Positions 19,701-25,300 of a stretch of DNA of 51,592 nt are shown piece after piece; within the stretch, counting starts at the first letter, position 1, and every line of letters starts with the position of its first letter. The position numbers were made by a program, and so were the translations under genes. Under the pieces are notes generated by a model. The model had not been told where the DNA came from, ran no database searches, and saw nothing but the letters and a program-made list of their open reading frames with translations. This stretch comes from JANOAR01 sp031411235. GTDB lineage: Bacteria; Verrucomicrobiota; Verrucomicrobiia; Verrucomicrobiales; Verrucomicrobiaceae. The stretch covers positions 1 to 51,592 of the forward strand of contig JANOAR010000289.1 of the NCBI GenBank assembly GCA_031411235.1, written 5' to 3'.

Positions 19701-19870
19701 AAGCCTTTGCTGGCGCTAGAGGATATCGTCTTGCCGACGGTCAAGACTTCAGGCGCAGGAGGCGGCACCGCCACAGCTAGGCTACACAGAAACAGCCAGC
19801 AACCAACGAGCGTGGCTCCGACGGCGGATCGAGTCAGAGATAGAGATTTCCTCACGGGGAGACTTGGCAT
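13724..19870 (-). CDS. Exported multidomain protein: fibronectin III, cyclophilin PPIase, Ig, thrombospondin type 3, sulfatase-modifying-like domains
   Basis: 2048 residues with a Sec signal peptide (VGCWLFLCSLAVAV). Domains in order: fibronectin III-like (about 35-480, at least three), putative Ig (about 500-570, GLNFNAATGDISGSP), cyclophilin-type peptidyl-prolyl isomerase (about 600-760; VFHRVSPGFVLQGG and FFINLSDN keep the active-site pattern), cadherin/Ig-like (about 800-1050, YQWRKGG, YQWRKNG), thrombospondin type 3 acidic repeats (about 1055-1100, DTDNDGLYDDDE), formylglycine-generating-enzyme-like domain (about 1113-1380; WEWAARGG, DLAGNVAEWV, RGGGYSD), Ig (about 1390-1480), putative Ig (about 1580-1665), then a C-terminal beta-rich module (about 1667-2048) shared with the 1220-residue protein. 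First gene of the run leading to tolC and the adaptors, so probably an accessory of the exported machinery or a surface partner of the giant protein. Enzymatic activity of the cyclophilin domain is plausible; that of the sulfatase-modifying-like domain is doubtful, since such domains are often non-catalytic. Confidence 0.88.
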   Translation of the reverse strand: MPSLPVRKSLSLTRSAVGATLVGCWLFLCSLAVAVPPPAPEVLTVGKTISSSASKGFMCRWKDNSSDEDLFELRVKAGPHAQFVPVNYFLSNSQFGMWYANNRYLAAIPEGTVISFDVIACHATIVRDQASNQITDFTVTERSKPSNVKTVIYTRTTTDPVLYPPTAFTAALEVKDGVTSDGNLVLAWKDGSVIGTGANAVQTRSQVEDGFAFFVKDVTATAYPAEASFVLPFDLEEMTLPSYSVGTAPQVYGLLPGHTYRMKVRSMMNDGTNSDFSSEATLVMPAMKPPTNLVVTEINERSLLLTWDDNSDNEHGYIIQIVIGDPFGDITWDSVAANTHSYIVNNLVPGTAAKWKITGAYNPGNTDYIFSAPSNIVEHEIVIAAPTHLQATTSYDLATSQSITQLTWQDHAAIEMGYAVYQRRHGTTGDYILAKRFPANATSGSLSNDLLHGGDVDIVVRAVGVDSTDDIRGQSDDSNVVTITTKDGFTSVSSVAMGFNLPAAFAVTTTQLFVRTGLTIGNLPTGLNFNAATGDISGSPTQSGVFVCPLEATFADGWTARSSLSLRIAPPAAVAPTSSPRARTLNLTSPVTLSLDEVFEVSYLEQAVRVSTTLGTIDMVLYPSLTPETVTNFMKYVNNGDYAGSVFHRVSPGFVLQGGGYKLKTSPDVFDEVKRRPSPRNEPGIKNLQWTIAMAKGDDPNSATHDFFINLSDNTTLDTQNQGFTVFGRLADRLDVRTVVNNITAKPGLKAIDGDHPFQIKLNAATVAGTVQGELIPTANNPQPVSPVGGEDRWPVDVATTPSPVNTLTADLATKLITITSIAPTALMSFAIATPPDSAVATASLDATTGIVTFTGVANGNTSVIVRATDIDGRSTSETIPIIVNDLYVLPAITSPPTSLTTAVGTGATFTVSASGTNNAYQWRKGGVAIPGATNISLVLSSVTADSAGSFDVVVTNNASSVTSSVATLTVLAPVAIVTPPTSISRPYASSATFSVSVTGTSPTYQWRKNGTDIPTATAASYTRTNLVMADSGDSYDVVVTNGLGSVTSTPAAVLTVTRVDTDNDGLYDDDEVTRGLDRLLADFDHDGVSDGIEVLLGTDPKKASSKPADTFISHRDASAAIASIGLKRLIGGILPDGLNGGAPATVPDQWLGTHELTNEQFAALLHQAVRVLDIAEIVAFSGRRYIRYPKGNTGEILCYLSDSDNSIVPSCDISADSLGTSFIVAKAKLRQPVSAVSWFGGYLASVVMNDVQGYPGKTDPSTWTYNPSVKGWSLPAFTAWEWAARGGAAALTYPTGGSLTAKQANLANTSPSAAAKPIGSYPASLLGYYDLAGNVAEWVAEGDAFTSHTRGGGYSDALSSAHNVTGYTAPQKVLISRSNGLRLALIESASVIVSAPAHRFVSTRDPITLSVTATGAAPLRYQWQRNGKAIAGATSSTFTIPQAKLAHAGAYNVVITSGTSPATKVSSAIARVAVVDVPSTAPPKTFLKPNTGTAFTTHVAGAPGQTFTYRWSRSFGSIENDYTLHGVDKPTLRIISAQHGMSDAYLCAIIPSDQPAASPISVSFGMVVYELPGITPAAKLPYGIVGVPYSYQTPTESSSEPRSITKWTITGLPPGLSYSTLTGLISGTPTAAASQNVRITASNPFGSTVTASSTLVIRPLPANTASTWQGPVPRHALNNQLGGRLDFSVSLVGAITGKLQLGAITYPFTSKAVASVVADTGVVAAAVTAVIPIPRAGLPSLQLSLSLTPGTNAFTASLGELPTLPTPIAITGWRTICDLDVSATTEGRLGLHTLALAPPGDQTDPDLAPQGISVGSITIADNGTTTLVVQLADGSVATASGLLGPEHILCYVPLYGGQGSLVGTLRVRKDIDHTVRIAVTDSLTWLKKNLGSSSTERSYRAGFGPLVLTCLGGKKWSPPASGELLLGLADTTATLANNASLAFTSGGLAAPFNQPLRVTPKHATVFPAAAANPNKVSLTLQPKTGLISGKFTLPDGRVADYRGVIIPHPTLIGKGNAHGHFTLPGLTPTPAPVTIPLLSGRLDLTAL

Positions 19871-20097
19871 TGCCGGTGTATAATTGCTAAAAAGTTCGAA
19901 TTATTACAAACGCCGCGACGATTTTTACCAAAATGGTAATCGGTCGCGGATTTGTCTGATCGGCAGTCCACCGGGAAAGGCTTGCCGAATAAAGAAAATT
20001 GGGGGAGTCAGGCATCTGATATAGCAAGGTGCGAGGTATTGCCCAAGCATTTTACTGTTACATCACCAAAATATTGAAAATTCAGTAGTCCGCCCGC
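19871..20097. promoter_or_regulatory. Divergent promoter region with a large inverted repeat
   Basis: 227 bases, clearly more AT-rich than the flanks, between the 2048-residue protein gene (minus) and the M50-HlyD gene (plus). Its main feature is an inverted repeat at 19913-19949: outer arms CCGCGAC/GTCGCGG and inner arms TTACCA/TGGTAA around AAA, with small bulges between them. Since both export transcripts start from this gap, the repeat is a likely shared operator. No regulator gene is visible in the window. No -35/-10 pair stood out. Confidence 0.65.
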
Positions 20098-22299
20098 ATG
20101 AGCCTTCCCACCTTCGATGAATCCTGGCACCGAGTCGCCCCCCGACGCATCCGCCTGCGCCCTGGTGTGGAGATCTTCCCGCAGTCCTACCGTGGCGAAC
20201 GCTGGTATGTGGTGCGTGATGGATTGAGCGGTAAGTTTTTTCGTATCCGCCAACCCGCCTACCAATTCCTTTGTGAGCTAGAGCGCCACCACAGCGTGGA
20301 AGCAGCCTGGCAGCAGAGTTTGAGCCACGATGCCGAGAACGCCCCAGGCCAGGGCGAAGTGGTCATGCTGCTGAGCCAACTGCACCGCGCAGGCCTCATC
20401 CGCAGCGATGTGGAAGGCGATGCCACCAGCGTCGTCGAGGCGCTGGAGGCCGAGAAAACCAAGGAATCCGTGCAGCGCTGGTCGAGCATCATGTTCTTCC
20501 GCATCCCGCTATGGAATCCAGACACCTTTTTGCGCAAAACATTGCCGCTCGTCCGCTGGCTCATCTCGCCGCTTGGGGCCGTGCTCTGGCTAGTCCTCCT
20601 TGTCGCGGGACTGCGCGAGGTGTTGGTCAACTGGCATGTCTTTCGCCAAGAAGGCCAAGGCTTCCTCGGCCTCGCCAATCTGGTCTGGATGTATGGCGTG
20701 ATGATCGTCATCAAAGCCGCGCATGAATTTGGCCACGGCTACATGTGCCGTCGCTACGGCGGCGAGGTGCCCGAGATGGGCGTGATGCTGCTGCTGTTTA
20801 ACCCCCTGCCATACGTCGATGCCTCGGCCAGTACCGCCTTCCGCAGCAAGTGGCAGCGCATCCTCGTCGCGGCTGCAGGCATGTTGGTGGAGATCGCCAT
20901 CGCCGCCGCGTGCGCCATCATTTGGGCCTACAGCGGCACGGGCAAGATCCACGTGCTAGCCTACAACGCGGTGGTGGTGGCCTCCATCGTGACCGTGCTC
21001 TTCAACGCCAACCCCCTGCTGCGCTACGACGGTTACCACATCCTTTCCGACTGGCTGGAAATCCCCAACCTGCAACAGCGCGCCAGCAGCATGGGGCTCT
21101 ACCTCGTGCATCGTTACCTCTTCGGCCTCAACCAAGAGCGCAGCCCTGCCGACACCAAACGCGAAGGCTGGATGCTCGGCCTCTACTTCATCAGCTCATT
21201 GATTTACCGCACCATCATGGTCGTCGGCATCTTGCTCTACGTGTCGCAGAGCTACCTCGTGCTCGGCATCATCCTGGGCGTCATCTTCGGCTTCATGTGG
21301 TTGCTGCTACCCATCGTCAAAGCCATCGGCTACCTGTGGACGAACCCCAAGCTAGAAACCTGTCGCCTGCGTGCTTGCAGCGTCTCGTTTGGGCTCGTCG
21401 GCGCTTTGTTCGCTTTCCTTGCCCTGGTGCCTATGCCGCATCATTTCCGTGCCGAAGCCGTGGTGCGCGCCGATCCTTTTAGCCGCGTTTACAGCGGCGC
21501 GGATGGCCAGTTGGACAAGGTGCTCGTCACCTCCGGACAACTGGTAAAACAAGGCGACGCCCTGCTACAAATGAGCAACGCGGAACTCGGCCACGACCTC
21601 GAATTGCTCAATGCCGAACACGCTCAAGCCGAAGCCCAGGCCCGCGTCTCGCTGGTGGAAGATCCCGCTCAATACAAATCCATGGCCACCTACTTCCGCG
21701 CCCTCGATGCCCGCCGCAGCAAACTCGCCGCCGACCAAGCCGCCCTCATCATCCGCGCACCCAGCACCGGGCGTTGGCTCGCACCCGACGTCGCCCTGCG
21801 CCTCGGCGCCACCACGCCGCGCGGGCTAGAGCTAGGCATCGTGCAGGGCGAGCAACAGTTTTTCATCAGCGCCGTGGTGAAGCAAGATGAAGTCTCGCGC
21901 CTCTTCACCACCGAGCAGGTGCAGGACACCCGGGTAAAAATTCGCGGGCAGGAGGACAACACGCTCGGCGTCACCAACTTCGTCGCCATCCCCGCCGAGC
22001 GTGAAGCTCTACCCAGCGCCGCGCTAGGCATCCTCGGCGGCGGCACCACCGCCGTAAAAAACAAAGCCCAAGACCCGCGCAACCTACCCGGCCCCGGCAT
22101 GGTCGAAGCCGAGCAAGGCCGCGGCACCCACACCAAAGAACCCGTCTTCGAACTGCGCGCCACCCTGCAACCCAGCGCCCTGGTGAATCTCGTGCACGGT
22201 CAACGCGCCGTCGCCCGCCTCGCCCTCACCCCCGAGCCGCTGCTGTGGCAGTGGGTGCGACAGGTGCGACAGGTGTTCCAGAAAAATTACCAGATGTAG
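20098..22299 (+). CDS. PqqD-like / M50 metalloprotease-like / HlyD fusion membrane protein
   Basis: 733 residues. Residues of about 10-105 resemble a PqqD-type winged-helix domain that binds peptides (RLRPGVEIF, LSGKFFRI, LHRAGLIRSD). A polytopic membrane part follows (about 150-455). It carries the zinc-site motif HEFGH at 209-213 and the partner motif NPLLRYDGY with Asp311, both intact for an M50 site-2 protease-like fold. From about 460 to the end there is a HlyD-like periplasmic arm (SGADGQLDKVLVTSGQLVKQGD, coiled coil, LIIRAPSTGRW). This fusion type is annotated in other genomes as putative peptide zinc metalloprotease beside HlyD and TolC genes. It would be the inner-membrane hub of the export system, recognising or trimming the substrate. 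It is divergent from the cargo/tolC run. Confidence 0.88.
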   Translation: MSLPTFDESWHRVAPRRIRLRPGVEIFPQSYRGERWYVVRDGLSGKFFRIRQPAYQFLCELERHHSVEAAWQQSLSHDAENAPGQGEVVMLLSQLHRAGLIRSDVEGDATSVVEALEAEKTKESVQRWSSIMFFRIPLWNPDTFLRKTLPLVRWLISPLGAVLWLVLLVAGLREVLVNWHVFRQEGQGFLGLANLVWMYGVMIVIKAAHEFGHGYMCRRYGGEVPEMGVMLLLFNPLPYVDASASTAFRSKWQRILVAAAGMLVEIAIAAACAIIWAYSGTGKIHVLAYNAVVVASIVTVLFNANPLLRYDGYHILSDWLEIPNLQQRASSMGLYLVHRYLFGLNQERSPADTKREGWMLGLYFISSLIYRTIMVVGILLYVSQSYLVLGIILGVIFGFMWLLLPIVKAIGYLWTNPKLETCRLRACSVSFGLVGALFAFLALVPMPHHFRAEAVVRADPFSRVYSGADGQLDKVLVTSGQLVKQGDALLQMSNAELGHDLELLNAEHAQAEAQARVSLVEDPAQYKSMATYFRALDARRSKLAADQAALIIRAPSTGRWLAPDVALRLGATTPRGLELGIVQGEQQFFISAVVKQDEVSRLFTTEQVQDTRVKIRGQEDNTLGVTNFVAIPAEREALPSAALGILGGGTTAVKNKAQDPRNLPGPGMVEAEQGRGTHTKEPVFELRATLQPSALVNLVHGQRAVARLALTPEPLLWQWVRQVRQVFQKNYQM

Positions 22300-22307
22300 G
22301 TCGGTGC

Positions 22308-22330
22308 AGCTTCGACAGGTGGTCGAAGCT
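22308..22330. terminator. Bidirectional hairpin between convergent genes
   Basis: Perfect 9-base arms AGCTTCGAC/GTCGAAGCT around AGGTG, between the stop of the M50-HlyD gene and the stop codon of the recombinase, whose TAG overlaps the right arm. The position suits a shared terminator, although no T-run follows. The string GGTCGAAGCTACA at 22321-22333 recurs at 23463-23475. Confidence 0.6.
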
Positions 22331-23342
22331 ACAGCCTTATCCGCTCGATCTCCTCCAGCACGATCCGGTCGCAGCGCCGATCATAGAGCTTCGTCGTCCG
22401 TGGCGACTCGTGCGCCGCGATCTGCGCCGCCGTCTCGATCTGCCCGCCATTTTGCAAAAACACCGTGATGCCCGTGGCGCGAAACGTATGGCAGCACACC
22501 GTGCCCAACGGCAATCCTGCGGCCAGAGCGCGGCGGCGCACCATGCGATAGACGTCAACGCGATCCATGGCGCGGTGGGTCAGCCGCTCGCTACGGCCAT
22601 CGGCGCTGCGCCATAACGGGCTGCGCGGGGCTTCGGCGAAGCCAGTGGCCTGCAGGTAAGCGTCGAGCGCGGCCTCGGCTTTATGGTGCACGGGCAACTC
22701 GTGTACCTTGCCGCCTTTTTCCAACAGCCGCAGCCACCAGCGTTTGCCCTGCGCGTGGTAGTCCTGGACTTTCATGCCGCAAATGGCCGAGACGCGGGCG
22801 AAGCTGTAGAGCATCAGCGAGATCAGCGCACGGTCGCGCAGATCGAGCAGTGTGGCTGCAGGCTGCTCGCTGGGGATGGCCTCGATGAGCTGCTTGGCCT
22901 CGGCAGCAGTGAGAACCGGCGTCTTGCCCCGGCGCACCACGTGTTTCGGCCCGCGCACGGCAGCAGCGGGATTGGTTGGCACGACTTGGCCCGTCACCAG
23001 CCAGTCGAACAGCATACGAATTGCCGCGAGGTGCTGCTTTACCGTCGGGCGCGCAGACTCCGAGGTGGTGAAGGCCTCAATATAGGCCGCGACGTGCAGC
23101 GTCTGAATCTGCCGCAACTCCACCACCCCCTGCTGGTGGCACCACTGCATGAAGCGACCGATGGCCCGCTGGTAAGCCGCTCGCGTGTGCCGGTTGCGCA
23201 GTTGCGCGGCGAAGAATTCCAAAAACCGCGTCTGCGCCGCCTCTGGTGCCTGGGCGAGTAGCAACGGGAGCACGGGGCGGACGACGAGCGGTTTGGAGGA
23301 GGGCATGGGCAAGGGAGGAAATTCTGTTTCAAACGACATCAT
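22329..23342 (-). CDS. Tyrosine recombinase (Xer/integrase family)
   Basis: 337 residues. It has an N-terminal SAM-like core-binding domain (about 36-128) and a C-terminal catalytic domain. The full catalytic set is visible: Arg183 (FARVSA), Lys209 (EKGGK), His285 and Arg288 (HTFR), His311 (AAHES) and Tyr320 (KLYDRR). Its start codons (ATGATG at 23342 and 23339) lie inside a dif-like site, and its first residues, SFETEF, are the translation of an iteron copy. A later ATG at 23306 is an alternative start. It most likely resolves plasmid multimers to monomers and would repress itself when bound to the site. Integration of mobile modules is the alternative. Confidence 0.9.
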   Translation of the reverse strand: MMSFETEFPPLPMPSSKPLVVRPVLPLLLAQAPEAAQTRFLEFFAAQLRNRHTRAAYQRAIGRFMQWCHQQGVVELRQIQTLHVAAYIEAFTTSESARPTVKQHLAAIRMLFDWLVTGQVVPTNPAAAVRGPKHVVRRGKTPVLTAAEAKQLIEAIPSEQPAATLLDLRDRALISLMLYSFARVSAICGMKVQDYHAQGKRWWLRLLEKGGKVHELPVHHKAEAALDAYLQATGFAEAPRSPLWRSADGRSERLTHRAMDRVDVYRMVRRRALAAGLPLGTVCCHTFRATGITVFLQNGGQIETAAQIAAHESPRTTKLYDRRCDRIVLEEIERIRL

Positions 23343-23390
23343 CCAACATAACGTCCTTTATGTTGGATGATGTCGTTTGAAACAGAATTT
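23319..23390. repeat. Perfect 33-base inverted repeat with 6-base spacer
   Basis: Left arm 23319-23351, spacer CGTCCT 23352-23357, right arm 23358-23390, all 33 positions complementary. The inner 11 bases of each arm make the dif-like site and the outer 16 contain the iteron core (23322-23337 and 23372-23387, inverted). It overlaps the first codons of the recombinase gene. Confidence 0.95.
23341..23368. other. dif-like recombination site (28 bp)
   Basis: ATCCAACATAA, spacer CGTCCT, TTATGTTGGAT: 11-6-11 as in chromosomal dif and plasmid Xer sites. The right arm matches the XerD-side arm TTATGTTAAAT of E. coli dif at 9 of 11 positions, and the left arm is its exact mirror. Placement at the start of a complete tyrosine recombinase gene supports use for multimer resolution. 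The perfect symmetry suggests one recombinase binding both arms. Confidence 0.75.
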
Positions 23391-23451
23391 AGAATTATCG
23401 CTTCTTGGGAAGTCGCAGGGCAGGGGGATGGCAGAGTCAGGAGACGTTCGA

Positions 23452-23470
23452 CTTCGACCACCGGTCGAAG
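23452..23470 (-). terminator. Hairpin after the replication initiator gene
   Basis: Arms CTTCGACC/GGTCGAAG around ACC, starting 6 bases beyond the stop of the initiator. The GGTCGAAGCTACA sequence of its right flank (23463-23475) is identical to that at 22321-22333, so the recombinase gene is flanked by two related palindromic elements. No T-run is seen. Confidence 0.55.
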
Positions 23471-23475
23471 CTACA

Positions 23476-24972
23476 TCAAGCCTTCCCCAGCAAATCCATC
23501 ACATGGTTGCGAATCGCCGCCCGGCGCAGGGGCGAGCCGCTGCGGCCCATGACAGCGGGGGTGCCTTCGAGAGCCTTGGCTTCCAGGTCGGCGAGTTGCG
23601 CGGGGGAGAGAGTTTTGAGGTAGTCGTCCACCAGCGCTTGTTTGGCTTGGTGCTCGGTCTCCTCGGCTTGGCGGCGTTGCACCTCGGCTTGCAGCTTGCG
23701 GGCTTCAATCTCGGCTTTGCGCTTCTGGTGGGCGGCACGGGTGGCGGCGTCGGACTCGATCTGGGCGCGGGATTTGAAGCCGCTGGGCGCGGGGTAGTCT
23801 TCGTTGATGGCTTTGACCAGCCAGCCTGCGCGGTTCTTGGGGGCGCTGTCGCCACCTTTGGCCAGGTGGAACTCCAGGGCGTCCAGTTGCTGCTCGATAC
23901 GAGCGTCGTCGTGCTCGGAAATAAGGCGGCGAGCCTGGGTTTTACTGACGCCGTGGCCGATGAGGCGGCCTTCCATGACGCTGACGTCCTCGACCACCAG
24001 CCCAAGATCGGGCTGCACTTCAGCTCCCTTGGGATCGGTGTAGCGCTCGAAGTGGACTTGCCAGCTACCCGTGAAGTCTTTGGTGAAACGCTCGGACTCG
24101 GGGCGCTTGACGATGAATAGGGCGTCCTCCAGCTCCACGATGCCCTTATGCAACTGCCGCTTGAGCTGGGCGATGTCGAGGGTGCTGGTGCCGGTCTTGG
24201 CGTTGATCTTGTAGGGGCGGGTGAGGCCGATCTTGTCCCCGGCGAAGGCGATGAGGGCGAAGCTGAGCTTGGTCCGCATGTAGAAGCGCTTGTCGAGGAA
24301 ACGGAACAGCCGCTTGGCCGTGCCGGATTTCAGCGAGCGATAGAGGTGGAAGTCGAGCACCTTCAGGTTGCCCTCGCTGAAGTTGCGGAAAATGAGGTCG
24401 TTCCACTTCACCACCGAGCAGCCGGACGGGGCCATCATGCTTTCCTTGCCCTGGCGGTGGAATTCGGCGTACTCGATGACGTGCAAGCTGGCATCGACCC
24501 ACTGGCCGGACTTCTTGTCGCGCCACGCGTTCTCATAATAGAGCGTGACGCCAGTCCAGCGGTTGATTCCTTCTTGGATGCGCCGCCGGTTATAGGTCGT
24601 CTGCTCCCAGCCGAGGATGGTGAGCAGTTGGGTGATGGTGAAGGTGACCTGAGGGCTGGCGAACTTTTGCAGCCGACTCATTTGCAACAGGGCTAGCAGC
24701 ACCTCGTCGTCGGCAGCGGTCGGCAGCCCGTATTTGTCGCTGGCGGAGATGGTTAGCTGGCGGTGTATGAGTTGGCCAGTGCTCTTGTCCACCATCTTGT
24801 CCTCGAAACGAATGGTCTTGATGCTGGGATCGAGCCGACTGCCAATCGCGGCGATGGGGAACTCTGCCAGGTTGAGTTCGTCTCGACCTTCTTGGTATTG
24901 GGAGACGATCTCGGGGAAGAAGTCGGCTTCTTCGGGCGGAGGGTCTAGCAGTGGATCAGGAGGCGAGGCCAT
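23476..24972 (-). CDS. Plasmid replication initiator protein (RPA-like)
   Basis: 498 residues from the ATG at 24972; the TTG at 24975 is unlikely. After an acidic proline-rich N-terminus it has two winged-helix-like regions: one around YGLPTAADDEVLLALLQM and FTITQLLTILGW (about 80-145), the other around WNDLIFRNFSEGNLKVLD and RLFRFLDKRFY (about 190-240). This is the pattern of the replication initiator protein A family. A charged coiled coil lies at about 400-450. It should bind the iterons at 25096-25208 to open the origin. A four-codon leader frame overlaps its start codon. Confidence 0.88.
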   Translation of the reverse strand: MASPPDPLLDPPPEEADFFPEIVSQYQEGRDELNLAEFPIAAIGSRLDPSIKTIRFEDKMVDKSTGQLIHRQLTISASDKYGLPTAADDEVLLALLQMSRLQKFASPQVTFTITQLLTILGWEQTTYNRRRIQEGINRWTGVTLYYENAWRDKKSGQWVDASLHVIEYAEFHRQGKESMMAPSGCSVVKWNDLIFRNFSEGNLKVLDFHLYRSLKSGTAKRLFRFLDKRFYMRTKLSFALIAFAGDKIGLTRPYKINAKTGTSTLDIAQLKRQLHKGIVELEDALFIVKRPESERFTKDFTGSWQVHFERYTDPKGAEVQPDLGLVVEDVSVMEGRLIGHGVSKTQARRLISEHDDARIEQQLDALEFHLAKGGDSAPKNRAGWLVKAINEDYPAPSGFKSRAQIESDAATRAAHQKRKAEIEARKLQAEVQRRQAEETEHQAKQALVDDYLKTLSPAQLADLEAKALEGTPAVMGRSGSPLRRAAIRNHVMDLLGKA

Positions 24973-24995
24973 CAAAAAAGCATCATCACCCCTCC
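24972..24995 (-). promoter_or_regulatory. Leader mini-frame with Shine-Dalgarno, coupled to the initiator start
   Basis: GGAGG at 24995-24991 is followed after 4 bases by ATGATG. That frame reads Met-Met-Leu-Phe-stop (24986-24972), and its TGA overlaps the initiator ATG as TGATG. It is the clearest ribosome site seen near a start codon in the window, and it serves the leader rather than the gene. This layout fits translational coupling by reinitiation, as known for some plasmid rep genes. Confidence 0.6.
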
Positions 24996-25095
24996 GTCGA
25001 GGCTGAAGGCCTCTGATGTTGAATTGTTTTGTATCATCAATTTAAAGAGTTTGTCGGTGGGGAAGGCTTGATTTTACAGGGGTTGCAGAGCCTTT

Positions 25096-25208
25096 TTCTG
25101 TTTCAAACGACGGTTTTTCTGTTTCAAACGACGGTAACGGGGGCAATTTTCTGTTTCAAACAACATATTTTCTGTTTCAAACGACGGTTTTTCTGTTTCA
25201 AACGACGG
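25096..25208 (+). repeat. Five iterons (initiator-binding repeats)
   Basis: Core TTCTGTTTCAAACGACGG at 25096-25113, 25117-25134, 25149-25166 (variant ending CAACAT), 25170-25187 and 25191-25208. Spacing is 21, 32, 21 and 21 bases, so all copies face the same side of the DNA helix. Two further inverted copies of the first 16 bases flank the dif-like site at 23341-23368. Confidence 0.93.
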
Positions 25209-25232
25209 CTCCACGGGATGGCGAATTGGGGC

Positions 25233-25274
25233 TTGTTCAACATGGAGAACAGTTTTGTTCTCCATGTTGAACAA
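25233..25274. promoter_or_regulatory. Inverted repeat upstream of the AAA ATPase gene
   Basis: Perfect 19-base arms (TTGTTCAACATGGAGAACA and its complement) around GTTT, ending 26 bases before the ATPase start. Each arm contains its own GTTC/GAAC dyad. It may be an operator for the ATPase gene, an origin structure, or a terminator for transcription leaving the iterons. Confidence 0.75.
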
Positions 25275-25300
25275 ACTGATCTGGTGATGCACTGTTGCCC

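Larger units (their letters stand above)
24976..25300. other. Replication origin region
   Basis: 325 bases without a gene. From left to right: the initiator leader, an AT-rich stretch at about 25014-25058 that could be the melting region, five iterons (25096-25208), and a 19-base-arm inverted repeat (25233-25274) before the AAA ATPase gene. No clear DnaA box was found. Short open frames here only translate the iterons. Confidence 0.8.
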
